From positions 221,081,415 through 221,145,414 of the forward strand of contig NC_081410.1 in NCBI RefSeq assembly GCF_030272615.1: a stretch of 64,000 nucleotides of DNA, given 5' to 3'. The stretch's first letter is position 1. Each line of letters starts with the position of its first letter. The notes under the pieces are model-generated. The model was given only the letters and a program-made list of their open reading frames with translations, had not been told where the DNA came from and made no database searches. Below are positions 1 through 11,817 of this stretch, one piece after another. Made by a program: the position numbers and the translations under genes. The stretch is from Cryptomeria japonica. Taxonomy: Eukaryota; Streptophyta; Pinopsida; Cupressales; Cupressaceae.

Positions 1-543
1 AAATGGTCTCTTTGTTATTACTGTTTTTCATACCACAAAGGGGAGTATATTGTGGTTAAGCTGGCACTGTGAGGAAATTGGCATCCATAACCCATTGCTT
101 GAAAAATGCACTTATCATTTAGTTGATTGCGTGCAGCGGCAAGAGAAGTGTAATGTTATAAAGTGAAAGGGTTTGCCGCCTTTGTGTCAAGAGATTGACT
201 CCAAGGAGCATTTATTTTTTCGATTTCTATTCTACTATGAAATCCATGGGAGATACTAGTGTCTATGCAAACTCTTGGGTCTCTTTGTTGTTAGTGCTCT
301 TCATAACATAAATGGTAGTATATGGTGACTAAGCTGGAATTGTGAGGAAACAGGCATTCATAGCCCAGTGCTTAAAAGATGAATTGCTCATTTCGTCAAC
401 TGCATGCAGCAGCAAGAAAAGTGAAACATTATAGACTGAAAGGGTGTTCTACCTTAGTGTCAAAGATTGAGTCTAAGGAGGATTTTATATTTTGATGTCC
501 AGTTTACAATGAAATCCATGGGAGATACCATTGTCTATCGAAA
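1..543. repeat. Diverged tandem duplication, period about 272 bp
   Basis: Two consecutive copies can be aligned by eye. GGTCTCTTTGTT recurs near 5 and 278, GTGAGGAAA near 70 and 341, and ATGAAATCCATGGGAGATAC near 237 and 509. The copies differ by many substitutions and small indels, so the duplication is old. The first copy may begin outside the window. No long open frame crosses it. Confidence 0.8.
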
Positions 544-1300
544 GATTTTGGTGGTTATCTAGCCACTTTCTTCTGCTGCCTTGATGCAAGATGGTTGGTC
601 TTTTTTCTTCCCAAGTTCGTCACTTTCAAGCATAGATATCTTTGTGGTGGTCCTAGATGTACCATATTGATTATTCCTTTCAACTCATCATATGTTTTAG
701 AGGCATTTAGACATCTTGGATACTATTGGTTCACATATAGAAGGAGATAGATTGGTGAACCGTGAGACATTGCTTATCCTTGCAATCTATTGAGACTAAG
801 TTTCCTCAGTACCCTAGCTTTGTATTCCACTGGTTGTGTCTCAATCTCTTCTCAACATTGAAGACCCTCTAACACCCATCTTTCATCACATACATTTTGG
901 GGATAGGCTTGCATTACCAATTTCTTCTCTAATGTAATGTCTGCATTTTAGGGTTGTCTTACAGTGTGTAATGCTCCCATTTTCAGATTCTCTTGCTTTG
1001 CAGTTGGCACTAACTTTCTGGGTTTTTATCAACTTGTTTAGAGGAGTAATTTATGTTACCAATGAACTGTCCCCTTTTTTTGTAAAAACCCCAGTTCTTG
1101 CCCTAAATCACCATTTCTATGTAAAACTACAAATGGAGCAAGATGCCTACCTGATTGAGATCCTGCAATAGGTTAGGAAACCATTGAAGTGTATCTAAAC
1201 GATAATTTAAATCTTCTAAAAAGGATAATTAAACAAAAATTCTTTATACCTAGGGTTAGATACATTAACTTAATCATAGTTATGTCTAATTCCTTATTGG
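544..1300. other. Non-coding DNA, nothing recognised
   Basis: AT-rich sequence with only short chance open frames. I see no protein motif, repeat array or splice-bounded exon here. Confidence 0.5.
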
Positions 1301-2675
1301 AACTCAACCATAAGAGAGTGGGAGTAAGGAGGAATGATAAGGTGTCCAAGAGATCCTCTACCCTAGGCCCAAGAACGGAGTGAAAGCCAGAGCCCCCTTG
1401 GCCTCATGGGACCATAGTCTACCTAGTGAGGTATCCTATCATCGTTCTCCTTCATCACTTCCATCCTTATCCTTGTTCTTGTGATTGGATTTCCCCTTTA
1501 AGTCTATTTCTCCCAAATTAAACATGTCTTGTGGGGTTAGGCTGAGAATGTAACTGTGTTCCTTAACTCCTACATGTAAGGGCTCTCAAAGTCCTAGACG
1601 CCACTTTGGTCGTGCTATAACGGCCTTCTTATGAGCCCCTCATCACCCCTTCATTACATCTCATACCCTTCCTTACAAGAATTTATTTCTAAACATACCT
1701 AATTATTCTCTTAAGTTGTGTATTACATATTCACAATGAGTAAAGAATACCATGAATATATCACGCATGTTTATGTCTAGTTAATATAGTTATAAGTTTC
1801 TAAGACAACTGAGTCATTAACTGACATTGTTAATTCTAGTTGTTGTTATTCTTAACTCCTGTGGATCTAATGATTAATTTCAGAATAATCATGCTTAAAG
1901 CATAGCCTAAATCTTACAAGTAATTCGGACTTCTTTCCTTTCTCTTGATTGGAACTGTTGCTGTCCTAACCACCGCTGTTGCTGTCCTAACCACTGCTGT
2001 TGCTGACTGAATTTAATCTCCTACTGTCTTTGATGGATAATGGAATCTGCTTGCCTCTTTATTGTTTCTGATTTTCTCCCTTATCTGAATTAATTAGCTA
2101 TCTCTGTCCTTAATTACTGTCTTTGCTTAATTACATTCACTGATGTCTTATTTGATAATAAGATCACTCCTCAATAACAATTACATATGCCTTGATTGCT
2201 GTCTTTCTGAAGTTGTGATTTTCAATTAATTTTTGATCCTTGGTCCTCCTCTCTATCACCCCCGTCCTCCTTTCTTATATCTTTCAGTGTGAGGGAGAGG
2301 TCACACCTCTTCATCATGTATGCCCTTTGGCAAGAGACATACCCTTTTCACCATTAGCACCCTTTAAAGGAGTGCAACTCTTCATTATATCTGCCCTTTG
2401 AAAGGGACACAACCTTTCATGATCATATCTGCACTTCTGATTCCCAAATTATCCCCCTCTCAAACGAGGTTCTCTTCTCCCTTTTATATCTCATGTTTGA
2501 GGGAGTCACAACTTTTCATTCCATGTCTTTTGAACATTCATTAACTTAATTAAATTTTAATTATATTTAATTATATTCTTTTATATTTTAATTTTAATTT
2601 TATTTTTATTCTTTTGAATTTTAATTTTATTATTATTATTTACCATTAAATTCTATTTCAAAGTGGGGACATTAT
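1300..2675. mobile_element. Probable old LTR remnant
   Basis: The stretch looks like retroelement LTR DNA rather than a gene. Near 2280-2420 it has three degenerate units built around CCCTTTGGCAAGAG, CCCTTTAAAGG and CCCTTTGAAAGGG, each a short inverted repeat. Near 2660 it has GTGGGGACATTATAG, a style I associate with the end of conifer LTRs. No boundary, TSD or coding domain could be placed, so the assignment is weak. Confidence 0.3.
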
Positions 2676-4660
2676 AGTTATTTCCGGCTTTTGGTGTGCT
2701 CTCCAAGAATCTTGGAGAGGCCATCTATTTTTAGAAAGACACCCAATTGGCCTCATTTATCAGTCTTCATCATCAGGATCACTTCAGTGTGATCATTTTT
2801 CGATTTCGATGCTTTCTAGCACTTTTTACAAAATTGGTGCATTAGTAGTTTATTTCATAGTTTGTAAACTTTGCGAGTGCTCTCTGAGTTGCCGAGTACT
2901 CTATTTTTTTTGTTGGGCGTGTTTTCACAAGTTTAACTCGTGTTTTTATAGCTGCAAGAAAACATGGGCCAAAATATTGACCCAGGCAAAATGTATTTTG
3001 CACATGTTTTTGCTATAAAACCATGCATTTTATCTTTCAAGATACCAATTTTTAATTTAATACATTTTGTAATAGAATTTCACAAAAAAATATTTCTTTA
3101 AGAGATTTTAATTTTAAGTACTTTCTAAGTTGCTGAGTTGAAAATTTTGGGCTTGCCGAGTACTCTTATGGTTTATTTTATTTATTTTTGCTAAGGAGGC
3201 TTAATTTATATATAAATATTTTACAAGTACCTTAGTGCTATGGCTTGTTGGAACCAGGACGAAATTTTCTAAATCATGGATGCATTAAATGGTGACCGTG
3301 TTGTGAAATTTTCACTATTTTAATTAAAAAGTCATTTTTTGAGCTAAATGGAATATAAAATTAAAAAGGTGAATTTTTAAATTGGACTTTGGTTTGTGCG
3401 CCTAAATGAAGGAAAAATGAAATGTTTTAATGTCAATTAAAGTCAAATTTTTATCTTGGGCATGGTGTTTGGGAGACAAGGACTTAATAAAATATTATTT
3501 TAATTCTCCACTTTGCCGTTGGATTTTGGAAAGTATAAAATTGATATTTGGAGCTCATTTTGGTTATGCTTGCATGAACTTTCTTGGGAGAAGGAAAATT
3601 GTGGTTTTTGCAGAAGCTCTTGGAAGATGAAAAACTTCCTTGGGAACATATTCTTTGAGGGTGAGAGATCTCTCCAGGGTGATATGCTGATATGCTGTTA
3701 GTCTTGCTCAAAGGAAAAGCTTGGTATTCAATGCTAGTGATTTTGTGAAGATTTGGGTTTTGGTTTGGTGGAAAAGATGAAGATATATATGGTTTTCTAG
3801 ATCAGACAATTGCATTTTGTGGTTTTCTTTTTGGGGTTTGGTCTCTTTTGCAGGTTCTTCCTTAATTAGTTGCCCATTCTTTTTCTTCATGCTTGGCGTC
3901 CCAAAGATGATTATGGAGTCAAAGGGTTTAAGGATTTGATTTTGGGTATTGTTCTATCTTTATTTTGAAGATTTGGGCACTCTCTTTGTAGCAGTTGTGA
4001 GGATTTTGAAGTGATTTTATGATTTAGTAGAGCAAATCACCCTACTTTATGTTAGCGTTCAACTAGGAAATGTTTGAAATTGCCTCAATGCAGATTTTGG
4101 GCCATGTTTGGGTTATGTTGTGTATGTTTTAAGGTGCTAGGCCTGCAATCCTCTTAAATGATGAAATGAAGGCTTAACTAGTCAGTTGGAAGGTCAAAAG
4201 AAGAGTTTTGTACCCATCAGCCCTGCCAAAGGGGCACATTTCAGCTTCAGCAAATTGTGAACATAGATTTTTCTGCCAGTTGGAAGTATTGTAGTCATTA
4301 CCTGAGCAATGAAGGAGGTTTTGAGTTAATTCTGGAAGCACTTTATATAGAGAAAGGCATTGAGACTAACCCAGGAGTGACAAATCATCTTAGAGGATAG
4401 TGCAAAAAGCTACAGCAGAACCTTATTGCTATTGTACAGGTGTTTGAAGTCGGTCCCAGTGGTGTTATATGCTGCAAAATTCCTTTCTGAGCACTCTAGT
4501 GGTGTTAATTTCAATCGGGAAGGGACATATTAGTGTTTTTCAAGTACCAAGTGAGAATCATTGCTGCTGTTTGTGAACTGATCATAACAGAGGCTATTTC
4601 CAGATCTGCAATATTCAAATAGGCTATCTATTGAGGTACTTTTTGAAGAGCACATGGTTA
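2676..4660. other. Non-coding DNA, nothing firmly recognised
   Basis: AT-rich sequence. GCCGAGTACTCT occurs twice (near 2892 and 3154). Short open frames near 3430-3890 overlap on both strands and show no domain. It could be intergenic or intronic DNA. Confidence 0.4.
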
Positions 4661-7570
4661 TAATGAGAGAGGTCGGGGGGGGTGAATCAGTATACAATGA
4701 ATTTTACGAACCTAAACTTTATTAATTATATTAGCACATTATTCACTATCCTTCAACAATCATGCACATAGAAAAAACACAATAACATACTGTTTTACGT
4801 GGAAACCCAAATGGGAGAAAATCACGGCAAATTATTGCTTTTATACAATTGTTCTTTACAATGTTTGTAAGCACCAACCCCTAAGTTTGTTTGTGAGCAC
4901 CAACCCACTGGAAGCACTGACTCCCACTTCTGAATTTGTAGGCAACTCCCACAACTGAGCACCAACTCCCACAACTGAGCACCAACTCAGCAAGCGACAC
5001 CAATGTCTTATTTAATAGGCACCAACCTACAAATTCTTCAATGGATGATAGATACTATTTCTCTCCACAAATCTGATTATATTTCCTTCTCCAATCTACT
5101 ATTATTATGAGTCAATGAACAAGTCACAGAATTGAATACAATCTCCTCATAAAACTCCTATAAATCTGCCATACTATTTCTCACAACCTTTACTTAAATA
5201 TACTTCATGATGCTGCTCCAAAGTCTGATTTATCTCTGCATGAAATCCTTCTTCACAAGTCTGATAATATATTCATAATGATGCTCAGAGTCTAAATAAA
5301 TCTGCTAAATCTGATTATAAACCTGCCATGAAGTGTTCAAACTTCATATATATCTGATATAAGTTTCTCTATATTGTCTTTGTTTTATTTTCTTTTATTG
5401 CCTTTATCATTCAACTCTTACATCTTTTTTTGAAGACACACTCTTCTCAAGACCTTACTCCCTTTTATATTTTAAATGACCTCATGAAAGGATACAATAC
5501 TTCAATGTAGATGCAACCATTTGAATGATTGTCTTTTAATAACAAATTATAATATATCTCTCACATACTTTTATTCATAATTTCATACACACCACTTAAA
5601 TATGTTCTTTCATTTCAATTACTCCACTCATCTCATTCATTACTCTCCACTACTTCCTCCTTTATATATTCCTATCTCCAAATAAAATGATGCATCTGTT
5701 TGAATAGAGACCTCTTTCCATAGACACGTAACCTTTGTCATGAAATGATTATTGCCTTAACTAATGTTTATCGAGGCTTTTATTGAGTTCCTTGCTAACA
5801 ATATAACTTTTCAATTCTTTCATATATGAATTATTATGTTTAATTATAAACCTGGGAGCTACATATTATAACTTTAGTCGCAGTCCATGATCAAACAAAT
5901 CTGAACATATCTGAGATCGCTGCTTAACATTTGATAAAACAAACCACCACTTCTAATTGCTGTTTGCTTTTTGTTTATTACTTAGCTTCTACTGCTGGGT
6001 ATGACTTACATACAACATAGTCATAAGAAGTTCGCTGCTCTCTTTATTCACGTATCATTGCTGCCTACATAATACAGTATCGCTGCTTACTGAATCATCG
6101 TTTTATTAATTGAATTGTCTTCTTTTATTTGCTGTTACTTAAAGCAACGCTGTCTTTGACTTGTCCTTTAAACTGTTGTCAAGCATACCAATACAGATCA
6201 ATCTCTGCATCTTAAGAGTAATGAGTTATATGATCGCTGCATCGACATGATCTCTGCTCTAGAAATACCACAATACCATAGTAGTATCCTGAAACCAATA
6301 CCACAATGGTAAATCCGATACAATATTCAGTTTGATAGAAGATTGTATGCTTGCCAAGTATTCCCGATTCTGATACACTGATTTCCACGCAAGTCACCAT
6401 CCGTGAAAATATCCAATTTTTTTTCTTTGCTGCTGCGGTAATAATATCAGTGATATTAATTCTCCCAAATTATGAATCTCATATCTATGTGATGCTGCTT
6501 TTACTTCCTCAAACTTGATATAATAAGGAGTGCCTCATATAATTGCTTGCAGAAACTGAACGTACGACTTGAATCGAGACTTACACGACATAAGTTTGAA
6601 GCCAGTGGACTACACAATATCTTCACATTATTAAATAAAATATACATTGCTCAACAATGAGTATATAATCTCCCGAACATGCCAAATGCATTTACAATGT
6701 TGAAAACTCTGGCTGACAGTATTCATAAGAAACTCTAAATAAAAGTATTTACTTTTCTCTGGCTCCCAAATCTCTACAATCTCCATTATTAGTCCAAATT
6801 AAGAATCTGGATGATTCTTCCTCCTTCACCCTTCTTTTGATCATTCAATTGCTATTATATGACTTTTCAACAAATACTGAAGTCGTATCTTATAACTGTT
6901 TGACTCTTAACAAATACTTCTTGTCTTATTATTTATTGCTGCAAAAACTCGCCTTTGATATATATCGCCTTTAATACTCCCCTTGTTTGTTGTGATCACT
7001 ACAAATAGTTACTGTCATTTGAGTCAGCTCTGGAATAACTACAGATGGCTTCAATCGCACCTCTACATTGACTTAATGATTCACACCTTTATCATTAACA
7101 ATCTAAGTGGGATAGCTTTATGCATCAATCTGCCACGTTTCATTCTTTGATGTACATAATATGTTATCGCTGCTCCTTAATGAGTATATCTATCCATGAT
7201 TTAAGTCCTTAGGCCTTTGTCCTTTATTGTCAATGTTTATGACAATATCTTAATCCATATATAAATGACAACTTCCACATTTAGGGATAACTTTCAAACA
7301 TCTACATATGCCTTTGACATCAATGATAACATTTCAAACAATGATAGCTTCCACATATATATTATTGACATCAATGACAACATTTCCAACACTTTTTGGT
7401 GTTTGTACCTATTTGAATTGTATCAAGTCGTTTCCAACACTTGTTGAAGCTTCTTTCTTCCCACATCTTGACTTGAACAATTTTCAACTCTTGTAATTCC
7501 TTAGCTCCTGAAGTGGATCTCAAAATCCTTTGATGTCTTTTTGGTGAGAACAAGTTGATGTGATCCAGCA
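4661..7570. other. AT-rich repeat-like region, class unknown
   Basis: The left edge is abrupt: a run of G (about 4674-4682) followed by GTGAATCAG, then a TACGTGGAAACCC-type segment near 4796. It looks like the end of a dispersed repeat, but I cannot name the class. Within it the 20-bp unit CAACTCCCACAACTGAGCAC is repeated exactly at 4943-4962 and 4963-4982, and GCTGCT-like words are frequent around 5900-6500. Near 7300-7400 TTGACATCAATGA-type phrases recur. No protein domain is visible. Confidence 0.35.
4943..4982. repeat. Perfect 20-bp direct repeat, two units
   Basis: CAACTCCCACAACTGAGCAC occurs twice head to tail and is followed by a partial third start (CAACTCAG). Related GAGCACCAAC words flank it. 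Confidence 0.9.
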
Positions 7571-7910
7571 TGTTTCTTCAATTTCATCTCTTCAAACTAT
7601 TGACGTGGAGGAAGTGGAGCACGTGGAAATCTCTAGTTAAGGAGTTCTCTTTCAATTGCTACTCCAATTTCTATGGCCTTCTTTTCTTCTTCATGCAACA
7701 CAAAACAAACACGCATGTATTGAGGTGCACTTGTCTTCAATCTCCAAGCAAGATCTCCCAGTCTTGGGATAATGTCTTCTTGATGATTGTTGAATCCCAA
7801 ATTCGGCTAGAGGACAAGTGGCGATCCTCTAGGTGGCGACACCATCTTGGTTCATCTGAATAATTTTCCTTGTAAAATGGATTTCTTCTTCAGTGAAAGT
7901 TCGGTAGTAG
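7571..7910 (-). other. Leader of the minus-strand giant-LTR element
   Basis: This DNA lies just beyond the primer-binding site, on the interior side of the element when read on the minus strand. No gag-like frame is visible. The rest of the interior is lost or unrecognised further left. Confidence 0.4.
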
Positions 7911-7928
7911 CCCTCCTTCTAGCGCCAA
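7911..7928 (-). promoter_or_regulatory. Primer-binding site of the giant-LTR element
   Basis: On the minus strand this reads TTGGCGCTAGAAGGAGGG, three bases after an LTR end in GTCAACA. A TGG start directly downstream of an LTR CA end is the hallmark of a tRNA primer site. The same 18-mer follows the 5' LTR of LARD-2 at 29874. I do not assign the tRNA. Confidence 0.85.
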
Positions 7929-8720
7929 TTCTGTTGACGGGTGTTTTGTGACCACACCAACACAAAATAAAGTTTTCCAACGGTCACTTTATCTTCTCTT
8001 GATCAAAGTCCAATGTATGCTAAGATTGCGACAAGTTAATACAATTGATTCCAAGTTTCCTATAATGCAATGGATGTGAGCTCAGTTGGCTTGATGTGAA
8101 ATGCTAGTAATCCAAGGGGACTTATGCACTTAAAGAAGATTTAGGCAAATTTATAACTTCAAGGATATTCTCGTGAATGATTTGGCAATGAAATAACCTT
8201 TTTTTTTGGGACTTTTCAATTGGAAAATGCTGAAAGTAAAATATGAATGGTTTAGGGAAACTACTCTAAATATAAGAACTCAATAGATAGCAATGATTCA
8301 GTTGAGATCAACCACACTTCACTTCGCCACTAGAAGACAACTACATGAAACGGGTGCAATCTTCAGAGGTTTTGTTTGAAAGATTTTAAATCATTGATGA
8401 ACACCATCAGAGAACAATGTTCATCCCACAATGTAAATTAAGCGCACACATAAAATAGCTCAGTCCAACCTTGTACTGTTGATAAAAATCATCTAACAAC
8501 AAAAGGTATGAGCAAGCGATCTTCACCTTAAAACACTACAATCAATCTTGTTCTTCTAAATGCTTACAATAAATTTAACTGAGGAAAGTGAAACCATGCA
8601 AGCTACAAAATAACACAAGTGTATACCATCAAAGAACAATATATTACCGTTTATTACTTCAATAACTTATCGCAACAATTTCATACAATCTCCCCCCTTT
8701 ACAAATGAAGGGGTGACCTC

Positions 8721-8730
8721 CTTTTATAGG
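8721..8730 (-). promoter_or_regulatory. TATA box of the giant LTR
   Basis: The minus strand reads CCTATAAAAG, followed by GGGGGGAGATTG-like leader sequence. It lies about 790 bp before the LTR end and about 360 bp downstream of the decayed ORF. This is the usual place for an LTR promoter, so the ORF would sit in the U3-like part. Confidence 0.65.
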
Positions 8731-9089
8731 CCTCGAAGAGGAAAATGGACGACCTAGATTACAAACCGATCAACAACCAAGATTAAACATGCAAACCCTA
8801 ATTAGGGTTTGACCAAAATATTCCAAGTAGGACGCCACATAGTGGGAATAAATATTAATGATGCATCACACCCACTATCAATCAATTACCCTTTGCTCAA
8901 AATGGTGCCCATTATGTAATTAATGCACCATCATCTCCAAAATCAGCCATTGTGCATTAAATGCACCACTTCATCCAAATTCGTCCTACCTGCAATAAAT
9001 GCTCCACCATCTCTTTATGACGGCTGTTATGCACTAAATTAGCCGCCACTTGGTCAAATATTCCTAGCACTAAATACACCACTATGCCA
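8731..9089 (-). other. U3-like spacer between decayed ORF and TATA box
   Basis: Non-coding. Related phrases recur (TGGTGCATTTAATGCAC, TGCATTAATTACATAATG and similar on the minus strand), suggesting short degenerate direct repeats around 8880-9080 upstream of the promoter. Confidence 0.5.
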
Positions 9090-9815
9090 TCATGCGGTCA
9101 AAAGATTCTCGTCCAAAAATGGACAACCATTATCCTGTTCATTAATGACGAATGCAATGAATTTAGCAATGACGGCCTCCAATTCTCCTAGGGAGACACT
9201 TGGCACATTCTCCATCTTGGATTCTAGTAGGGAAATATCCTCTTCGCACTTGGAGAAAATATTCTCCCAACTTGGCGTCGCTTCCTGAATTCTTCGCATC
9301 ATGTCGGAGAACAAGGAAACATTTTCCACATGTCCTTTGGAGAAGGATTCCACAAAGAACTCGTGGGACCTGTCCTTCAGGAAGTCAACTGTCAGCTCTT
9401 CATCTCAACCTTCTTGTAAATAATGCCTTAACTACATTATGGATTTCTTCTTGAACTTTCCTGACTGATTCTTCAGCGACGCTGACTCTTTGTTAAATCT
9501 TTCAAAGGATTCCTTCCTAGTGCAGACGACATAAAACCACCGTGGGAAGTCATAAATATCATTCTCTTGTACAACTTTCCCATCAATCAAAGTCTGCCTA
9601 GGAATCTTCATTAATTCTCTTAGTCGCAGAATAGTCAAGTCTCAGTAAATATGCACATCTTCCCATGAACTATCTGCAGTCTCCAGCCTATTCACAATAG
9701 CCTGAATTCTCTGGTGGAATTGAGCCAAGACTTTGAGAAATTTTCCAGCCGAAGAAAAGACATCTTCCATCCATTCCTTAGAATATTGAGCTCTTCTCCT
9801 TATTTCTTCAATCTT
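9090..9815 (-). pseudogene. C-terminal part of decayed ORF inside the giant LTR
   Basis: This is the second half of the coding region that starts at 16957 and was cut by LARD-1. Reading on from the right-hand flank, the codons for INDI (to 14408) continue naturally into EEIRRRAQYSKEWMEDVF, which supports one original gene. Recognisable stretches include FPRWFYVVCTRKESFERF (in 9432-9638) and MRRIQEATPSWENIFSKCEE (in 9090-9353). Stops near 9640 and 9430 break the frame. Charged, helix-rich sequence dominates, and I recognise no catalytic motif. It is probably an element-encoded protein of unknown function. Confidence 0.6.
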
Positions 9816-10162
9816 TGTTTACCGCTACAACTGGTAAATTAAATACAAGAAATAATAATGTACATGACAATGCATAGCAGACACAGCAGTAAAATATATC
9901 TTTATTTGCACATACAATTATTACAGAGAAGAAGACCAGAGATGGTCAGCCAAGGATTACAACAGATCCGACAATACCGTACTACTTCCTTGGCAGTACA
10001 CGACATATTTAAAGGCTTCGACAGTTGTCGATAGGTACACAACCGTCAGCCAACTGACACATAACTACCTGAGAGTGACAACCCATTTAATACAATTAAT
10101 TAATACACTGTTGGGTAACCAAAATTATCAAACATAACAATATGCGTTTTATGCCAACTACA
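9816..10162 (-). repeat. LARD-1 3' LTR
   Basis: 347 bp, TG at 10162 and CA at 9816 on the minus strand. A TTTAAATA-like TATA candidate lies near 10008-10018. The U5 tip contains an inverted repeat, TTTACC at 9818-9823 with GGTAAA about nine bases further on. Confidence 0.92.
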
Positions 10163-10178
10163 TTATCCCCCCCAAAAG
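10163..10178 (-). promoter_or_regulatory. LARD-1 polypurine tract
   Basis: The minus strand reads CTTTTGGGGGGGATAA directly before the LTR start TGTAGTTGG. It would prime plus-strand DNA synthesis. Confidence 0.85.
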
Positions 10179-10183
10179 AGAAA

Positions 10184-10200
10184 GTCGTCTTCCAGACGAC
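10184..10200 (-). other. Perfect hairpin beside the LARD-1 polypurine tract
   Basis: GTCGTCT, loop TCC, AGACGAC: a 7-bp perfect stem with a 3-base loop. The same structure with a shifted stem occurs at 61298-61314 beside the polypurine tract of LARD-3. Confidence 0.85.
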
Positions 10201-10294
10201 AAGTAAACATCAAGTAATATCTAGAAAGACTAATGACAAGAGTGTAGGCCAAGATTTGTACTAGACAACCCCAACATGTAGTGTACCTGCTGAA

Positions 10295-10729
10295 TCAAAA
10301 GGAGGTTTGGGGGCAACACCCCCAATGGGGTCTTGAGCTTTGTCCACCATATGGAATTGCCATCCCTCCATGGGGCTCCGTATCACCAGACAGAAGTTCA
10401 ACTCTGCCAGGGCTGCCAGATAGTTCCATTCTGCCAACTCTACTAGGATTGCCAGATGGCAGTTCCATTCCGCCACGATCACCAACTCTGCAAGATGGCA
10501 GGTCCACTTCGCCATGTCCACAATAGCCAACTCTGCCACAACGGCCAAATGGTAGGTCCACTCCGCCATGTCCAGGACCGCCAACTCCGCCACGATCGCT
10601 AGATGGCAGGTCCACTCCGCCATGCCCAGGATCGCCAACTCCGCCATGTCCACCAACACCGTCATTTCCGCCATGTCCGCCAGGTGATGCTAGCATCCTC
10701 TCTTCCCTTGACAATGGCATCTCCTCCAT
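10295..10729 (-). repeat. Glycine-rich coding minisatellite, about 54-bp unit
   Basis: A 144-codon open frame on the minus strand contains repeats of the form GGVGxPGHGGVDLPSSDR, roughly 18 codons each, decaying toward its C-terminus. The plus strand shows the unit as CTCCGCCATGTCCAGGA-type phrases. It lies between protease and the 3' LTR, where polymerase genes would be expected. Whether it is translated is unknown. No intact start and no known domain support a function. Confidence 0.6.
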
Positions 10730-10839
10730 CTAACCAACAAAGCTCTCGTGACTACCAGGAGTTTCCTTACTTCCGTATGGCCAATACAGATGCCTCCAAC
10801 TATCACCATATGAGATCTCCTCAGCTACCAATTCTATAT

Positions 10840-11480
10840 GGATTCTTCCAAATTTACCCTCCAACTCCATACAGATTTCTGGTAGTTCCGTACGGATCTC
10901 TTCAAACTTCTCTGCCAACTCTGTATGGACAGCTCCAAACTTCGTACGGATGTCTTCACTATTCGTACGGATTTCTCCTATCTGTTCGTACAGGAGTTCT
11001 TGTGGCTGGCCGTACGAATTTCCTTGTGTCTAGCTGTACGGATTTTCTCGTGTCTAGCCGTACGGATTTTCATTTCCTTGGCCGTACGGATTTTCCTTGA
11101 ATCTCGTGCAAATTTTGGTACGGATTTTCTTGCTTTTCATCGTATGAATTCCTTCCGCCCTCGTACGAAACTCTACACACCTCATACAGACTCCACAGAA
11201 CTTTGCACACCCCGTACATACAACCCATCCTGCTTTTGTATGGTTTGTTTCACCCTCCGTACGAATTTCTCTTCCTTGTGTACAGATGTCTTCCATATGG
11301 TCTTTTAATCTCCTCCTTGCGTTGACCTGTGTGGTTCTGTATGGTTGTCCTCCCCTTTTGCTCAATTTTGCCTCCATCAAAATGTTTTCTTCCTTGGGTA
11401 CGGGTCACTTTCCCCTTGCCGTACGGATGTGTACGGACTTTTGTTGCTCGTACAGACTAGGGAAATGTGTACGGTGCTCC
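10840..11480. repeat. CGTACG-rich degenerate minisatellite
   Basis: The palindrome CGTACG or a one-base variant recurs about every 25-40 bp, typically as CCGTACGGATTTTC. I count roughly 20 copies, for example near 10889, 10944, 10966, 11010, 11036, 11060 and 11083. Overlapping open frames on both strands are by-products of the repeat and are not called as genes. Confidence 0.75.
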
Positions 11481-11759
11481 TTCTCTGGACCAACTTTGAT
11501 TTTTCCTAGCTTCTTGTCTGTGTATTTGGCTTTGGATGGCCTTTAAGGTGCTCCGGTACTTGACAACTTGTAATTCCTTCCGGGTGCCTTGTTCGTACTG
11601 CCTTTGTTCTTCCTTCATGGGCTTTTCCCTTCCACTTTCCATCTCCGTACTACCAGATGTATCATTCATAACTTTACATGCTTTCATCAGTTGCTCTTCA
11701 CGAAGAGTGGTAGGTTCAAGAAAATTGCATGTTGGCGAAAACACCTCATAGTCCTCCAT
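11457..11759 (-). pseudogene. Downstream open frame of LARD-1, unrecognised
   Basis: A 100-codon charged frame follows the gag-protease stop by about 60 bp on the minus strand. It is rich in Glu, Lys and Gln (REKPMKEEQRQYEQGTRKEL), suggesting coiled-coil or disordered sequence. No polymerase motif is present. It may be the remnant of a protease-to-polymerase linker or a chance frame. Confidence 0.35.
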
Positions 11760-11817
11760 TTGCTAGTGGAATAGTCCATTCAGGGAACTCGTGTCATCTT
11801 CAGAGCAATCTTCCACT

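Noticed and set aside
10281-11308. Overlapping plus-strand frames across the LARD-1 minisatellites
   Set aside because: They arise from repeat sequence that stays open in several frames. The element's sense strand is minus.
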